64,000 bases of DNA from assembly GCF_022807995.1 (NCBI RefSeq), contig NZ_CP094351.1, positions 2,821,001-2,885,000 of the forward strand. The letters run 5' to 3'. Shown here one piece after another: positions 7,484-17,044 of this stretch. The translations under genes and the position numbers were made by a program. The notes under the pieces were generated by a model. It saw nothing but the letters and a program-made list of their open reading frames with translations. It was not told where the DNA came from and did not search any database. This DNA is from Pseudomonas orientalis (lineage in GTDB: Bacteria > Pseudomonadota > Gammaproteobacteria > Pseudomonadales > Pseudomonadaceae). Every line of letters starts with the position of its first letter. The stretch's first letter is position 1.

Positions 7484-8809
7484 TCAAAATGTCGTAGCAA
7501 ACACCAACTGGGTGTACATATTTGTATCGTTGTTACCCAACTGCGTCCCCCCCTTCTCTGCGCTCTTGCCGGGCTGGTAGATGCCTAACAACGGCAAAAC
7601 GGTCAAGTGCTGATTAACGCGCCATTCGGCATACAAGTCGATTTCATGACCATCGGTGTTACGCACGTTACGATCGATGGTGTCGTAATTAAAGTACATG
7701 GCTCCGAGGGTCAGGCTTTCCAAAGGAGAGACCTTGAATGTAACATTCTGGATACGAGCGTTATTGTTGAAGGGGCCGGCATAGTTACTTGCCACTTCAC
7801 CCTGGAACCATGTGCCGTAACCACGACCCGTTCCATAAAACAAGGTGTCGTAACCCTCTGAAAAGCGGCTGTAGCGATAGCTGGCGCTCGGCTTCCACGG
7901 GGCATCAGCAAAGGTCCACCCTGCTTCCAGATACCAAGCGTCCTCATTCGCCGCATTCGGTTTGTTTTGCCTGGCGTATTCACCCGACAAAAACAGGTTT
8001 TCCACGCCCGCATTACCCACTGCGCGCACGCTGTAGGTCTTCATGCCGTCACGCTCAAGCTGCAGGGGCGAAGCGTACTGTTCAGCGATTTTCGTGGTGT
8101 TGACGTACGTCAGGCCAACCGTACCGGCTGCAGCCACGTGTTCCAGCGTACTGACGTACATCTCGGTATTGGCCTGAGAGGGGTTATCGGATTTAAGCCA
8201 CATCAGATCGCCACGCCAGCCCTCTTTACCGCCAATGCGCAACACGGCTGTCTTATCGAACGCTTTGCGGGCAGCCACGTAGAAAGCACCTCCACGATTG
8301 TACTGTCCGTCGCCGAGGCCGCGACCCGCACTGAAGGCGTCGCCCTGAATAAGGAAGCCGTCGCCCACTGCAATATTCTGTCGACCGAATGAAAAGTCGA
8401 TGCCGTCTTTGCCAAGGACTTCAAATAGGTTGCCCGAGCGCCATCCCAGATAAGCATCTTCAATCTTGGTGGTGCGCTCAGATCCATCAGTGTAGCCTGC
8501 AGCATCCCCGTCCCCCCAAGTGGCCGAACTGACCAATGAGAAGGCACCATAGGCCGTCCCTGCGCCTCGCAATCCCTGATCGCCGCTCACGCCATACTTG
8601 ATGTAGCCCTCTCTCCATGTGGACGCTCCCTGTGTTAACCGGCCAGAGGCTGGATAACTTTCACGACTGTGGAAAACGCCAAAAACCGCATCCAGGTTAG
8701 CATTGAGATGGGTGTCATCTCGGGAAAAAAGCTCGTAAGCGCCCGCGGGAGTTGTTGCATTGAACAGTGCAGCGAGGGTACAAAAGTGAAGCAGGGAATA
8801 TCGACGCAT
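7484..8809 (-). CDS. Outer-membrane porin, alginate-export-like
   Basis: A 441-residue beta-barrel protein. It has a signal peptide (MRRYSLLHFCTLAALFNATTPAGA, probable cleavage after AGA), alternating aromatic-rich strands throughout, and a final phenylalanine (LVFATTF), the usual barrel-insertion signal. Segments such as YLGWRSGNLFEVLGKDGIDF and FSFGRQNIAVGDGFLI resemble the AlgE/alginate-export barrel family used as substrate-specific channels in Pseudomonas catabolic islands. A GGAAATG ribosome site precedes the ATG. It sits between the two iac sets, so uptake of an aromatic acid or amine is a reasonable guess; the substrate is not shown by the sequence. Confidence 0.75.
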   Translation of the reverse strand: MRRYSLLHFCTLAALFNATTPAGAYELFSRDDTHLNANLDAVFGVFHSRESYPASGRLTQGASTWREGYIKYGVSGDQGLRGAGTAYGAFSLVSSATWGDGDAAGYTDGSERTTKIEDAYLGWRSGNLFEVLGKDGIDFSFGRQNIAVGDGFLIQGDAFSAGRGLGDGQYNRGGAFYVAARKAFDKTAVLRIGGKEGWRGDLMWLKSDNPSQANTEMYVSTLEHVAAAGTVGLTYVNTTKIAEQYASPLQLERDGMKTYSVRAVGNAGVENLFLSGEYARQNKPNAANEDAWYLEAGWTFADAPWKPSASYRYSRFSEGYDTLFYGTGRGYGTWFQGEVASNYAGPFNNNARIQNVTFKVSPLESLTLGAMYFNYDTIDRNVRNTDGHEIDLYAEWRVNQHLTVLPLLGIYQPGKSAEKGGTQLGNNDTNMYTQLVFATTF

Positions 8810-9314
8810 GGTTGCATTTCCATTTTTTTTATTGGGTTAAGCGATGCATTAAATGGGCTATTCCTCACCTGCATTTAAATGCCGCCAGGATTCTGCAGTC
8901 GTTGGGGTAGTCAATGCGAGCTACTAATTAATAGTTGCGCAGTCTATTTTTTAACATCTGTTGCTTTTTTTAAATTTTCACCTCCTCGCGATAGCTTGCT
9001 TGAATAACTCTCTACCAGGCCTAACATGAGCATTATTATCTGTACAACAATCGCATGAGTCTGACGTGCTTTTTCTGTAGAGCATGTGTCAAGTATAAGA
9101 AGGGCTAAAAACTTAACTATGCTGACCTAGCATAAAACACCCGCCTCTACAGAGACTGATATTTAAATCTATAACCGACACCCTCAGCAGACACTGTTCA
9201 ACCCCGACAAATTGCCTTCCGATCAAAACGCTTGGCGAGTGTCAGAAGGCACCGCTCTTATAGCCGGCAGAAACAGTGCGGACACTCCTCGTCTCCGGCA
9301 CCCGAACTGTTAAC
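8810..9314. other. Intergenic, porin promoter region
   Basis: About 500 bases, clearly richer in A and T than the neighbours, with no convincing gene. The part next to 8809 must hold the porin promoter; the part next to 9315 is downstream of iacD2. I see no strong terminator, tRNA or repeat here. Confidence 0.6.
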
Positions 9315-9791
9315 TTAAAGTATATAACCTATCCCGGCGAGTGCGTCGTCAGCGTTGATCAAACGAATCAACTTACGCTGAATTTTGAAAGTATCACTGA
9401 CGCGCTCAAGCTCGTAGACGATGTCGGCGCTGTAATGTTTGAGCGAGTCCTTACGGAACTCCCGCAAGTTTTGCGCGCAACGGACCGTCACTTTTTCATT
9501 GCTTTCGAACAGCACACGAAAACGTGACAGGGTGCGCACGGTACGCGGCTGCGGGCTGGTGGAAATCGAATCACCTCCGGTCAGACGCTGGATTCGTAAC
9601 TGACGCATGTGATGATCGTCATAGGCGTAGTTGAGGGTGTTTTCGAAGTCTTCTTCCTTGGGATTGATCGGGATAATGTAAGTACCCTTTTCGTTCCACA
9701 GGCTCAACCAGGTTTCGAATTCGCCATGGTCGAGCATGTCGCCTTCAGCCCAGATAAAAGCGGTGACTTGATTCAGTAATTGCAGGTTCAT
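9315..9791 (-). CDS. iacD: Ring-hydroxylating dioxygenase small subunit, copy 2
   Basis: A 158-residue beta subunit, partner of the IacC copy directly upstream: the iacC2 TAA is followed at once by this ATG, so translation is coupled. Same blocks as copy 1 (NLQLLNQVTAFIWAEGDMLD, DDHHMRQLRIQRLTGGDSIS, EKVTVRCAQNLREFRKDSLK) but with many substitutions. The two copies are therefore old paralogues or came by separate transfers, not a fresh duplication. Cytoplasmic; no cofactor of its own. Confidence 0.88.
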   Translation of the reverse strand: MNLQLLNQVTAFIWAEGDMLDHGEFETWLSLWNEKGTYIIPINPKEEDFENTLNYAYDDHHMRQLRIQRLTGGDSISTSPQPRTVRTLSRFRVLFESNEKVTVRCAQNLREFRKDSLKHYSADIVYELERVSDTFKIQRKLIRLINADDALAGIGYIL

Positions 9792-11075
9792 TTACTTAGT
9801 CTCTGCCGTCATCATCTTTTTCCACTGCTGGTAAGCAGCGCGCATGCCGGTCTCGGCGCTTACGTCGCTGACCAGCCCGTCTTCGGTCGGTTTCTCACCC
9901 GGCAGGCCACGGTTCAACATGATCCACAGGTCTTCGCCAGCACTGGCGCCTTTCTGCACACGCTCCCAGGCTTCGGAATCGTCCGGAGTACCAAAGCCCA
10001 TCGGCCCCTGGAAGTGCTCATGCAAACGCAGGCGGTAGCGGTTGGCTATAGCCGGGCCGCCGTCCATGGTGATTACCGAGTGATGAATTTCCGTCTCTGT
10101 CACCGATATCGGTTGCAGCGCGCGAAAAAACGCCATGGAACAGGCAACGTTGGGGAACAGGTTAAGATTGAAACCCGAGCCACCGACAGCACGAACAATA
10201 CGGCGTACTTGCTGCTCTTCGATACCGTCTTCGCGCAATTGCGCAGCAAGCTCCTCGAAGCGCTCCGGGATCGGTTTGTCGAGATCGGCTTCAAGATCCA
10301 CCAAGTCGGGGATCATCACCATTACGCTGTGCCCATTACCAAGGTCTTCGACGTAACCCGGCCCTTCAACGAAGTCGAAAAGTTTAAGGGTTTGCTCATC
10401 TACCGATGCCAGGAATGACTTGTGCACCAGCGGGAAGTGGTAGGCGTCTGTGGTATTTTCCAACTGGATTTTCCAGTTGCCCGGAAAACGGAAACGGTGC
10501 TCGCCTGGGACCTTGATCGGGTAACCGGCGCCCTGTTTCATGAACAGGTCGATCCATTTCTTGGCAGGCCCGAGGAAGTCGACCAGTGGTTCGATGTCAT
10601 CCTTGAGAGTGGCAAACAGCATGCCCGCATATTCTTCAACACGCAGGCTGACCAGAGGCAGCTCGCCCTTATCGAGGCAATCACCGTAGCTTTCAGGGCT
10701 CGGCACACCACGCAGTGAACCATCCAGCGCGTAACTCCAGCCGTGATATGGGCAGACAAAGCTGTTGGTCTTGCCCTTCTTGTGTTCGCATACCGTAGCG
10801 CCGCGATGGCGGCAGCGGTTGAGGTGCACATGGACCTGTTTCTTGCGGTCGCGCACCACGATCACCGGCTGCTTGCCGATGTAGGTGCTTTTGTAGCTGC
10901 CCGCCTCCGGGATCTCGCTGACGTGCGCGACCCAGACCCAGGTACTGTAGAAAATCTTTTCCAGTTCCATGTCAAACAGCTTGGCATCGGTGTACAACGA
11001 CGTGTGCACGCGGTCGTGCTTGACCAAGCTTGCGGGCTCCATATCAAGCCCGACAACGTTAATTAAATCGCTCAC
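9792..11075 (-). CDS. iacC: Rieske dioxygenase large subunit, intact copy
   Basis: A 427-residue alpha subunit that should dihydroxylate the anthranilate-like ring to give catechol. Rieske cluster ligands are in NRCRHRGATVCEH and CPYHGWSY; the mononuclear iron site is in ENTTDAYHFPLVHKSF with the bridging aspartate. The C-terminus that copy 1 loses (WERVQKGASAGEDLWIMLNR ... MMTAETK) is present here. Electrons would come from IacF2 at 22172. Forms an operon with iacD2; about 165 bases separate its start from the permease upstream, enough for its own promoter. The alternative, an anthranilate or benzoate dioxygenase, is less likely given the iac neighbours. Confidence 0.88.
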   Translation of the reverse strand: MSDLINVVGLDMEPASLVKHDRVHTSLYTDAKLFDMELEKIFYSTWVWVAHVSEIPEAGSYKSTYIGKQPVIVVRDRKKQVHVHLNRCRHRGATVCEHKKGKTNSFVCPYHGWSYALDGSLRGVPSPESYGDCLDKGELPLVSLRVEEYAGMLFATLKDDIEPLVDFLGPAKKWIDLFMKQGAGYPIKVPGEHRFRFPGNWKIQLENTTDAYHFPLVHKSFLASVDEQTLKLFDFVEGPGYVEDLGNGHSVMVMIPDLVDLEADLDKPIPERFEELAAQLREDGIEEQQVRRIVRAVGGSGFNLNLFPNVACSMAFFRALQPISVTETEIHHSVITMDGGPAIANRYRLRLHEHFQGPMGFGTPDDSEAWERVQKGASAGEDLWIMLNRGLPGEKPTEDGLVSDVSAETGMRAAYQQWKKMMTAETK

Positions 11076-11240
11076 AATTAATTACCTTTCTATCGCAATG
11101 TGACGAGAGTTATTTTGAAATAACCTTAAGCCCGCACCCACACCTCATCAACCGCCGACCGCGAGAGGTTTATTGTTTTAAAGACAACAAGCGTCAATCC
11201 ACCTGGATCAAGCTTAACGGCGGTGTAGGCATGGCCTATA

Positions 11241-12665
11241 TCATTTGATCCCGGAAGAGTCAGCTTTCCTGATGCGCCCCTTGATTATCCCGTAGATAAA
11301 TAAGACAACCAGAAGTAATGGAGTGCCATTGACCCAGGCAGATTCACTGCCCGTTAGCATGCCGTAATTATCGTAGATGAGATAAACGGCAGTACTCAGC
11401 CCAGCCAGTGCGATGAGCGGGCTGAGTAACGTTTTAAAATACCGTTTATCGTTGGCTCTTTTGAAGTGAACGACGACCCCCAATGTGACAAATGTCTGAA
11501 GCCCTATCAATCCAAGCGTCGACAATGCCACCGTTACGGGAAACAAAAATACAAAGGCGTCATAGCCCAGGGAGGAAGAGACGATAATGGTCAGCGCGAC
11601 GAGCACGGTTACAAGAAGACTTGCATTGGCTGGAGATTTTTTCGTTTCATGAACATGTGAAAGAACATTCGGCAAGTGCCTGTCTTTGGCCAAAACTTGA
11701 ACATACCGCGTCGCAGCATTATGCAGTGACAACAAACAGCAAAAGTTGCTGGTGCACAGCATGAGGGAAACAATTGTCGCCATCGTGCTACCCAAACGAG
11801 TCGTGAACAAATTGATGACCAACCCGCCCTTCGCTATTGCTGCCTCGTCCTTGATGGAGTCAAACCCAACCTCACCGATGATCAGCCAGATAATGATCAA
11901 GTAGGCGACGCCTACCAAAACGACCGCCAAACGAGTGGCATGCGGAATGGTTTTTGCTGGCTTCCTGGCTTCCATCGCATAAAGCGCGGCGGACTCGACA
12001 CCGAGGAATGATGCCAGCGCCACCATGAGCCCAACCCCCAGCCCCGGCAACATTATTGCGTCTACCGAGATGGCTTGAACCGGGAAGGCGTTAAGACCTT
12101 TATCCAAGAATATGGAAATACCCAGTAGAAAAAGCACAAAAAACTCTGCAAGCACCAAAGGCACGAGGATCTTTGCCGCAAAATCAATATTCGCCCGACC
12201 CAGGTAACAAATCGCCCCCACGTATAAGACGGTCCATGCTGCCCAGCCGATATCAATACCAAACCCTTGCATGGTCATATTCGTGTAATACCCGGACGCC
12301 ACAGCAATCGCCGTAGTAATCGCCAGATAAGAGGCTAAGGCAACCCATGCCGCCCCCGCTCCTACGCCCCGTCCAAAGATCACCGTGAGGTACTTGTAAA
12401 ATGCGCCGGCCCCCGGGACCGCCCGGATTAATTCGCCATAGCCTATCGAGAAAAAAATCATCAGAATTCCCGCCAGCAGGAATGCTCCGGCAAGGCCAGC
12501 GCCATTACCGTGCTCAAAAGCGATGGGGGCCGCGGTGAGAACCGCCCCTAACGGTCCTGCGGCTGCAATCACCAATAACGCGATTTTATAAGCACTTAGA
12601 TTACCTTCTAATTGCTGGCCGCCTGCAGGCACATCTGCAGATAGGGGTTCGGATAGCTCTGTCAT
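11241..12665 (-). CDS. APC-family amino acid/amine permease
   Basis: A 474-residue inner-membrane transporter with about 12 hydrophobic segments. The N-terminus shows the APC pattern: a charged tail, then LSAYKIALLVIAAAGPLGAV, and AVPGAGAFYKYLTVIFGR after the second helix. GVESAALYAMEARKPAKTIP is the conserved loop of the family. GGAG lies before the ATG. It is on the same strand as iacC2D2 and close to the amine-oxidation genes, so it may import an aromatic amine or amino acid such as tryptamine or tryptophan; that is inferred from context only. Confidence 0.8.
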   Translation of the reverse strand: MTELSEPLSADVPAGGQQLEGNLSAYKIALLVIAAAGPLGAVLTAAPIAFEHGNGAGLAGAFLLAGILMIFFSIGYGELIRAVPGAGAFYKYLTVIFGRGVGAGAAWVALASYLAITTAIAVASGYYTNMTMQGFGIDIGWAAWTVLYVGAICYLGRANIDFAAKILVPLVLAEFFVLFLLGISIFLDKGLNAFPVQAISVDAIMLPGLGVGLMVALASFLGVESAALYAMEARKPAKTIPHATRLAVVLVGVAYLIIIWLIIGEVGFDSIKDEAAIAKGGLVINLFTTRLGSTMATIVSLMLCTSNFCCLLSLHNAATRYVQVLAKDRHLPNVLSHVHETKKSPANASLLVTVLVALTIIVSSSLGYDAFVFLFPVTVALSTLGLIGLQTFVTLGVVVHFKRANDKRYFKTLLSPLIALAGLSTAVYLIYDNYGMLTGSESAWVNGTPLLLVVLFIYGIIKGRIRKADSSGIK

Positions 12666-13252
12666 CCCAATTCTCCACTCTAATTATTTTATGAATAACG
12701 GAAATAAATCGATGCAGCAGCGTCCTTGCGGACCAACGCGAGCGCTCCTCAAGCGCAAGCGATACCTGCCCGCTGCCCCTGAAAACCGCAGCCTGGCTAT
12801 TCTTTATATCGCTCTTCACTCGTTGCCAAGTTCACCAAACTCTTATCTTGCCAAAAGGCGGGTACTCAGAAACTCAAACCAATCACTTGTCTTCGATGAC
12901 ACGATTCATGACGCCTATTCAACGAGGCATCAATGTCCAGTGTATATTCCTGGCCTTGGCAATCGGATTGAATCTGGTTCAAGCGTATCCTTCTAATTGT
13001 CGGCGCGATGTAGATTGCGCATCACAGGTAGCCGGCTTCATATGGGTGTACGGCCTACCGGTATCCTTGCAGTACTTCGCCACGAAAACGATGACACCGT
13101 AAGCGACATTCGTTGTACAGATTGCAACGCTGCAACCTTTTGGGTGACATCCCTGATCAGGTCCTTGGTCGCCCGAGAAGGAACTGAGTCACTTTTTGAT
13201 TGCACCGCCTGACCCGCGTGCTTGCTGCGCTCGATGACGAACGCTGATTTAT
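12666..13252. other. Intergenic region between permease and iacH
   Basis: About 590 bases with no gene I can support; short open frames lack family resemblance and ribosome sites. The stretch next to 12665 must carry the permease promoter. The rest may be decayed DNA between modules. Confidence 0.5.
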
Positions 13253-14353
13253 TCAAAGGAACGCACCAGCAATGGCACACAGACGTGCATCGTCACCCTT
13301 TGCTCCGATGAGTTGCAGGCTGGTTTTAATGGAGGAACCCGGATAGGGAATTGGCACACTCAATGCCGGGTGCCCGCTCAAGTTGAACGGCCTGAGGAAG
13401 CGCGTCAGATCGATCACCGATTCACCCTTGCATACATCAACCAATAGCGGTGGCAGACGAGGCAAACTCGGAAGGACAAGTGTATCGAAGCGCTCCAGTA
13501 AATGGTCTACCTGTTCGCTGAATGCCATGCGCACCGCATCCGCAGCTTGTACGGCTACGGCATCAGTATTGGCCGCACGCAGTAACCTCGCCTCAATATC
13601 GGCACCCAGTAAAGCCTGGCCGGTGTAATGACCATAAGCAGCCCACGTTTCAGCATTAATGACGGTCAATGCAGCTTCGAATGCCTGATCAAGAAGCGGC
13701 AGCGTGACGACTTCCCAGGCCCAGCCGCGACGATTCATCTCGTCCCGTATGGCTTGCTCAATCGCCGGATCGCAAGAGACATTGACTAAACCTACCCGAA
13801 ATTTCCCGAGAGGCTTATGCGCCGAAAAAGTTGAGTCCATTGACGTCATCGCAGCCACGATCGTCTCGAGATCACGAGCCATGGGCCCTACAACATCAAG
13901 AGAACTGGAAGCCGGATACACACCGTGACGACTCAAACGACCGAACGATGGCTTGAGACCCAAGACCCCACAGCAGGCAGCCGGCATGCGCACAGAACCT
14001 CCTGTATCAGTACCCAATGCCACATCCACATTTCCCTGAGCAACGATGACCGCTGAGCCACTGGAAGACCCACCAGGTATCCGATCCGGTGCCTGTGGAT
14101 TAACTGGCGTTCCAGCCCACTCGTTGATACCGGTCACACCGAAAGCCAGCTCATGCAGCACAGTCTTGCCAATGATTTGCCAGCCATCGTCGAGAAGCGC
14201 CTCCACAACAGTTGCATGGTCTTGGGCTGGCGGGGCGTGTTCGAAAGCACGACTCCCACACCGTGTTGGCCAACCTGCCACATCCAAAGAATCTTTGATG
14301 GCGACCGTCCGACCCGGCCCCCCGATGCAACCTTCAATGACCAGCGGGCTCAC
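13253..14353 (-). CDS. iacH: Amidase-signature hydrolase IacH
   Basis: A 366-residue amidase-signature enzyme. The Ser-cisSer-Lys triad is visible: lysine in VAIKDSLD, serine in GTDTGGSVRMP, and the glycine/serine-rich PGGSSSGSA loop. In iac pathways IacH is assigned to hydrolysis of a ring-opened amide intermediate. The start is GTG at 14353, overlapping the iacI stop codon (GTGA), so translation is coupled to iacI. The order iacI-iacH matches P. putida 1290. It is somewhat shorter than typical 450-residue amidases, as is usual for this subgroup. No second copy is present. Confidence 0.85.
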   Translation of the reverse strand: MSPLVIEGCIGGPGRTVAIKDSLDVAGWPTRCGSRAFEHAPPAQDHATVVEALLDDGWQIIGKTVLHELAFGVTGINEWAGTPVNPQAPDRIPGGSSSGSAVIVAQGNVDVALGTDTGGSVRMPAACCGVLGLKPSFGRLSRHGVYPASSSLDVVGPMARDLETIVAAMTSMDSTFSAHKPLGKFRVGLVNVSCDPAIEQAIRDEMNRRGWAWEVVTLPLLDQAFEAALTVINAETWAAYGHYTGQALLGADIEARLLRAANTDAVAVQAADAVRMAFSEQVDHLLERFDTLVLPSLPRLPPLLVDVCKGESVIDLTRFLRPFNLSGHPALSVPIPYPGSSIKTSLQLIGAKGDDARLCAIAGAFL

Positions 14354-14856
14354 AGTGACGCCTCCTGGACATTCTCGAGACGAAAGGCATCAACGCGTTC
14401 AGTTGAAAAAGAGGAGATGCGCCAGGCGCCTGCCTCCCAGAGAAAATCAACGCTGAGGGCGGCGACAATTGATCCTGATTGGCCAGATTCGTAGCGACTG
14501 AGTTGCTGCATTACCCATCGGCCTTTGGCTTGAAAACCATCGACAGATATCTGCTCACCGGAAAGAAAGTGCATATTTGACAGAAAGTGTGGAGCTGGCG
14601 GCAGGTAACTCATGAGCATCGCCACTATCGCTTTGCGTCCGTCTAGACGACCAAACTTAAGGGCATACCGAGATCCGACCCCCTGCCACACTGCGTCCTG
14701 GCAGAACAATTGGCCCAGCTCGCTTTCACGTGTTTCAGGCCCGGGAACGTCGCACAAAAACATATACCGATTCAGTAAATGGCGAACCGCAGATTCGGCC
14801 TCAAGTACCCGAATACGCTCTTCCAGCAGGGAAATGTCAGAAATGAGGGGAATCAT
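14350..14856 (-). CDS. iacI: SnoaL-like protein IacI
   Basis: A 168-residue SnoaL/NTF2-like protein. N-terminal helix ISLLEERIRVLEAESAVRHL, then RYMFLCDVP and the FLWEAGAWRISSFSTERVDA strand pair near the C-terminus. The fold is that of small hydrolase or isomerase-like enzymes; IacI is required in iac clusters but its chemistry is not obvious from the sequence. I choose the ATG at 14856 with AGGAG seven bases upstream rather than the ATG at 14943, whose extra residues look non-coding. Overlaps iacH by 4 bases. Confidence 0.8.
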   Translation of the reverse strand: MIPLISDISLLEERIRVLEAESAVRHLLNRYMFLCDVPGPETRESELGQLFCQDAVWQGVGSRYALKFGRLDGRKAIVAMLMSYLPPAPHFLSNMHFLSGEQISVDGFQAKGRWVMQQLSRYESGQSGSIVAALSVDFLWEAGAWRISSFSTERVDAFRLENVQEASL

Positions 14857-15339
14857 GAAAAGGCTCCTGTCGAATTTGCAAAAACAAGACAAGGAAATTA
14901 CTGACATAGAAATCGGGCCACAATCACAGTAACCAGGGATCATGTTGCTTTTTAGGCAATGACGTTGATCGGTGCTTGACCGGAATAGCCTCTATACCCT
15001 GCTAGCGCAAGCGTTGTCATTACCACAACAAGTGTCGCCTCGAATGTCATCGAGTTCAAAAAATCGAACTGTAGGATAAGCGTGGTCTGTTACCTAGTTT
15101 AGCTTGAGCGCCAGAACTCATGCCGAATGCTCCAAGGCTGATTGGGAGCAGTTAAGCGCCGAAAAAAGCGCCTAACCGTCATGGCTCACCCGATTATTCG
15201 AAGGCCCTGCGGTTTGGACCGTTCGATTCAGAATGACAACGGCGTTGAAGGTTAGAGCGCAACCGGTCAGATCACGTCCCCGCTGAGAAGGGTTCGCATC
15301 AGCGGCAAGAGCAGTATTTCAAAATGAGCATCAACGACT
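14857..15339. other. Divergent promoter region iacI / amine-oxidation operon
   Basis: About 480 bases between two divergent operons. No gene seen. It must contain both promoters; I find no palindrome strong enough to name as an operator. Confidence 0.5.
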
Positions 15340-16479
15340 ATGCACAACTTACCAAATATTGATTTCATCTACCTCTCTGAACCGGACATGATTCAGGCGG
15401 GCGTTACCAATATGGCAGCCTGCGTTGACACGATGGAAGAAATGTTTTCCCTGATGTACCACGGCGACTACCGCATGGCAGGTCCCAATAACAATTCCCA
15501 CGGATCTGTGGTGGTATTTCCCGAAGACTCACCTTTTCCGGACATGCCTAAACCTACCCCCGATCGACGCTTCATGGCGATGCCTGCGTACCTTGGCGGT
15601 CAATTTCGGACGGCCGGGATGAAATGGTACGGATCCAATATCGCGAATAGAGAGAAGGGTCTGCCCCGCTCCATCCTTCTGTTCGTACTCAACGATGCCG
15701 ATACGGGCGCTCCTCTGGCAATCATGTCAGCGAATCTTCTTTCTGCTTATCGAACAGGCGCGGTGCCTGGCGTAGGCGCTCGCCATCTGGCCAAAAAGAA
15801 TTCGAAGGTGGTTGGCATTCTGGGTCCAGGCGTGATGGCGAAAACCTCACTTTCGGCATTCGTTGCCGAATGTCCTGAGATTGACACAGTTAAAGTCAAG
15901 GGCCGCGGCCAAAAAAATATCGATGCGTTTACATCGTGGGTTCGTGAGACTTTTCCGCAGATTGTCAACATTCATGTGGTTGACACCAACGAAGCTGTGG
16001 TACGCGACTGTGACATCGTCACCTTCTGCAATTCCGGAGCAATTGGTGACGCCTCTGCCTATCCTGTGGTGAAGCGTGAATGGGTAAGCCCTGGTACGTT
16101 CCTGTCCATGCCCGCCTTGACGAGTATCGATGAAGGCATGCAGTCACCCGACATTCGCAAGGTTCTGGACAATCCTTCTCTCTACCAGGCATGGCATGAA
16201 GAAAATCCCAAGCCAGTGCACAACATCGTGCCAGTAGTGGGCATCCAATTCCTGGATCTGATCGACGAAGGAAAAATGTCACCTGACCAGCTCGAGGATC
16301 TGGGCAAGATTGTTGTCGGTGAAGCACCCGGCCGTAAAAACGACGATGAAATCATCATCATGTCGGTCGGCGGTATGCCAGTAGAAGATGTTGCGTGGGG
16401 CACCGTGATTTATCGGAACGCATGCGAAAAAGGCATAGGCGTCAAACTTAATCTCTGGGAAACCCCAACGCTAAGTTGA
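15340..16479 (+). CDS. OCD/mu-crystallin family protein, amine-oxidase linked
   Basis: A 379-residue member of the ornithine cyclodeaminase/mu-crystallin family. The Rossmann motif is GILGPGVMAKTSL; the conserved N-terminal half includes RFMAMPAYLGGQFRTAGMKW and LSAYRTGAVPG. Members of this branch are often annotated as 'tyramine oxidase subunit B' and occur beside RidA and FAD oxidoreductase genes, as here. A role in oxidising or processing an aromatic amine or its imine is the best guess. First gene of a plus-strand operon: RidA follows after 53 bases, the FAD enzyme soon after. Confidence 0.65.
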   Translation: MHNLPNIDFIYLSEPDMIQAGVTNMAACVDTMEEMFSLMYHGDYRMAGPNNNSHGSVVVFPEDSPFPDMPKPTPDRRFMAMPAYLGGQFRTAGMKWYGSNIANREKGLPRSILLFVLNDADTGAPLAIMSANLLSAYRTGAVPGVGARHLAKKNSKVVGILGPGVMAKTSLSAFVAECPEIDTVKVKGRGQKNIDAFTSWVRETFPQIVNIHVVDTNEAVVRDCDIVTFCNSGAIGDASAYPVVKREWVSPGTFLSMPALTSIDEGMQSPDIRKVLDNPSLYQAWHEENPKPVHNIVPVVGIQFLDLIDEGKMSPDQLEDLGKIVVGEAPGRKNDDEIIIMSVGGMPVEDVAWGTVIYRNACEKGIGVKLNLWETPTLS

Positions 16480-16532
16480 GCCCGCACGGCCACCGCGCCT
16501 TCTGAGTCTTCATTGAATATCGGACACTCCAC

Positions 16533-16973
16533 ATGAAAGAAGTTATCGACGTTATTAAAGTTAAAACCGGATCCAAGTTTGAGGAGCTGGGTAGCTATTC
16601 GCGCCTGATCGCCGTCGGCGATCTGATTTTCGTATCCAATACCGCCGGCCGCAATCCCGCCACAAAGGAAATGCCCGAAGACCCGGCTGAGCAGACCCTT
16701 CAAGTCTTGGCCAATATAGAACATGCCCTTTCGGCCGTTGACGCTTCGCTTGGCGATATCGTTGCCGCGCGCGTGTTCATACCGTTTGCGAAGGACATAG
16801 ATATCGTAATGGCCACCTACGCAGAAAAAATGCGAGGCATTAATCCAACGCTGACGCTGACCAGCCCTCCCCTGGGATCTGAGATATACAAAGTTGAAAT
16901 TGAAGTCACCGCCTATCGCGGGGTTTCAAAGGCCGATGTCAAAGAAATCACGATTACTCATAATAATACGTGA
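16533..16973 (+). CDS. RidA-family enamine/imine deaminase
   Basis: A 146-residue RidA/YjgF/UK114 protein. The arginine that binds the substrate carboxylate is in VAARVFI and the C-terminal EIEVTAYRG strand is present. RidA proteins speed hydrolysis of reactive imines and enamines to carbonyls plus ammonia, which fits a place between two genes for oxidative deamination. The next gene's longest frame overlaps its stop; its likelier start lies 70 bases later. Confidence 0.85.
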   Translation: MKEVIDVIKVKTGSKFEELGSYSRLIAVGDLIFVSNTAGRNPATKEMPEDPAEQTLQVLANIEHALSAVDASLGDIVAARVFIPFAKDIDIVMATYAEKMRGINPTLTLTSPPLGSEIYKVEIEVTAYRGVSKADVKEITITHNNT

Positions 16974-17044
16974 CACTTAGCAGCCTCAGGGCGCAGCGAT
17001 TCAGTGCACTTTCGATAACGTATACAATATCAAGGATAAGAAAC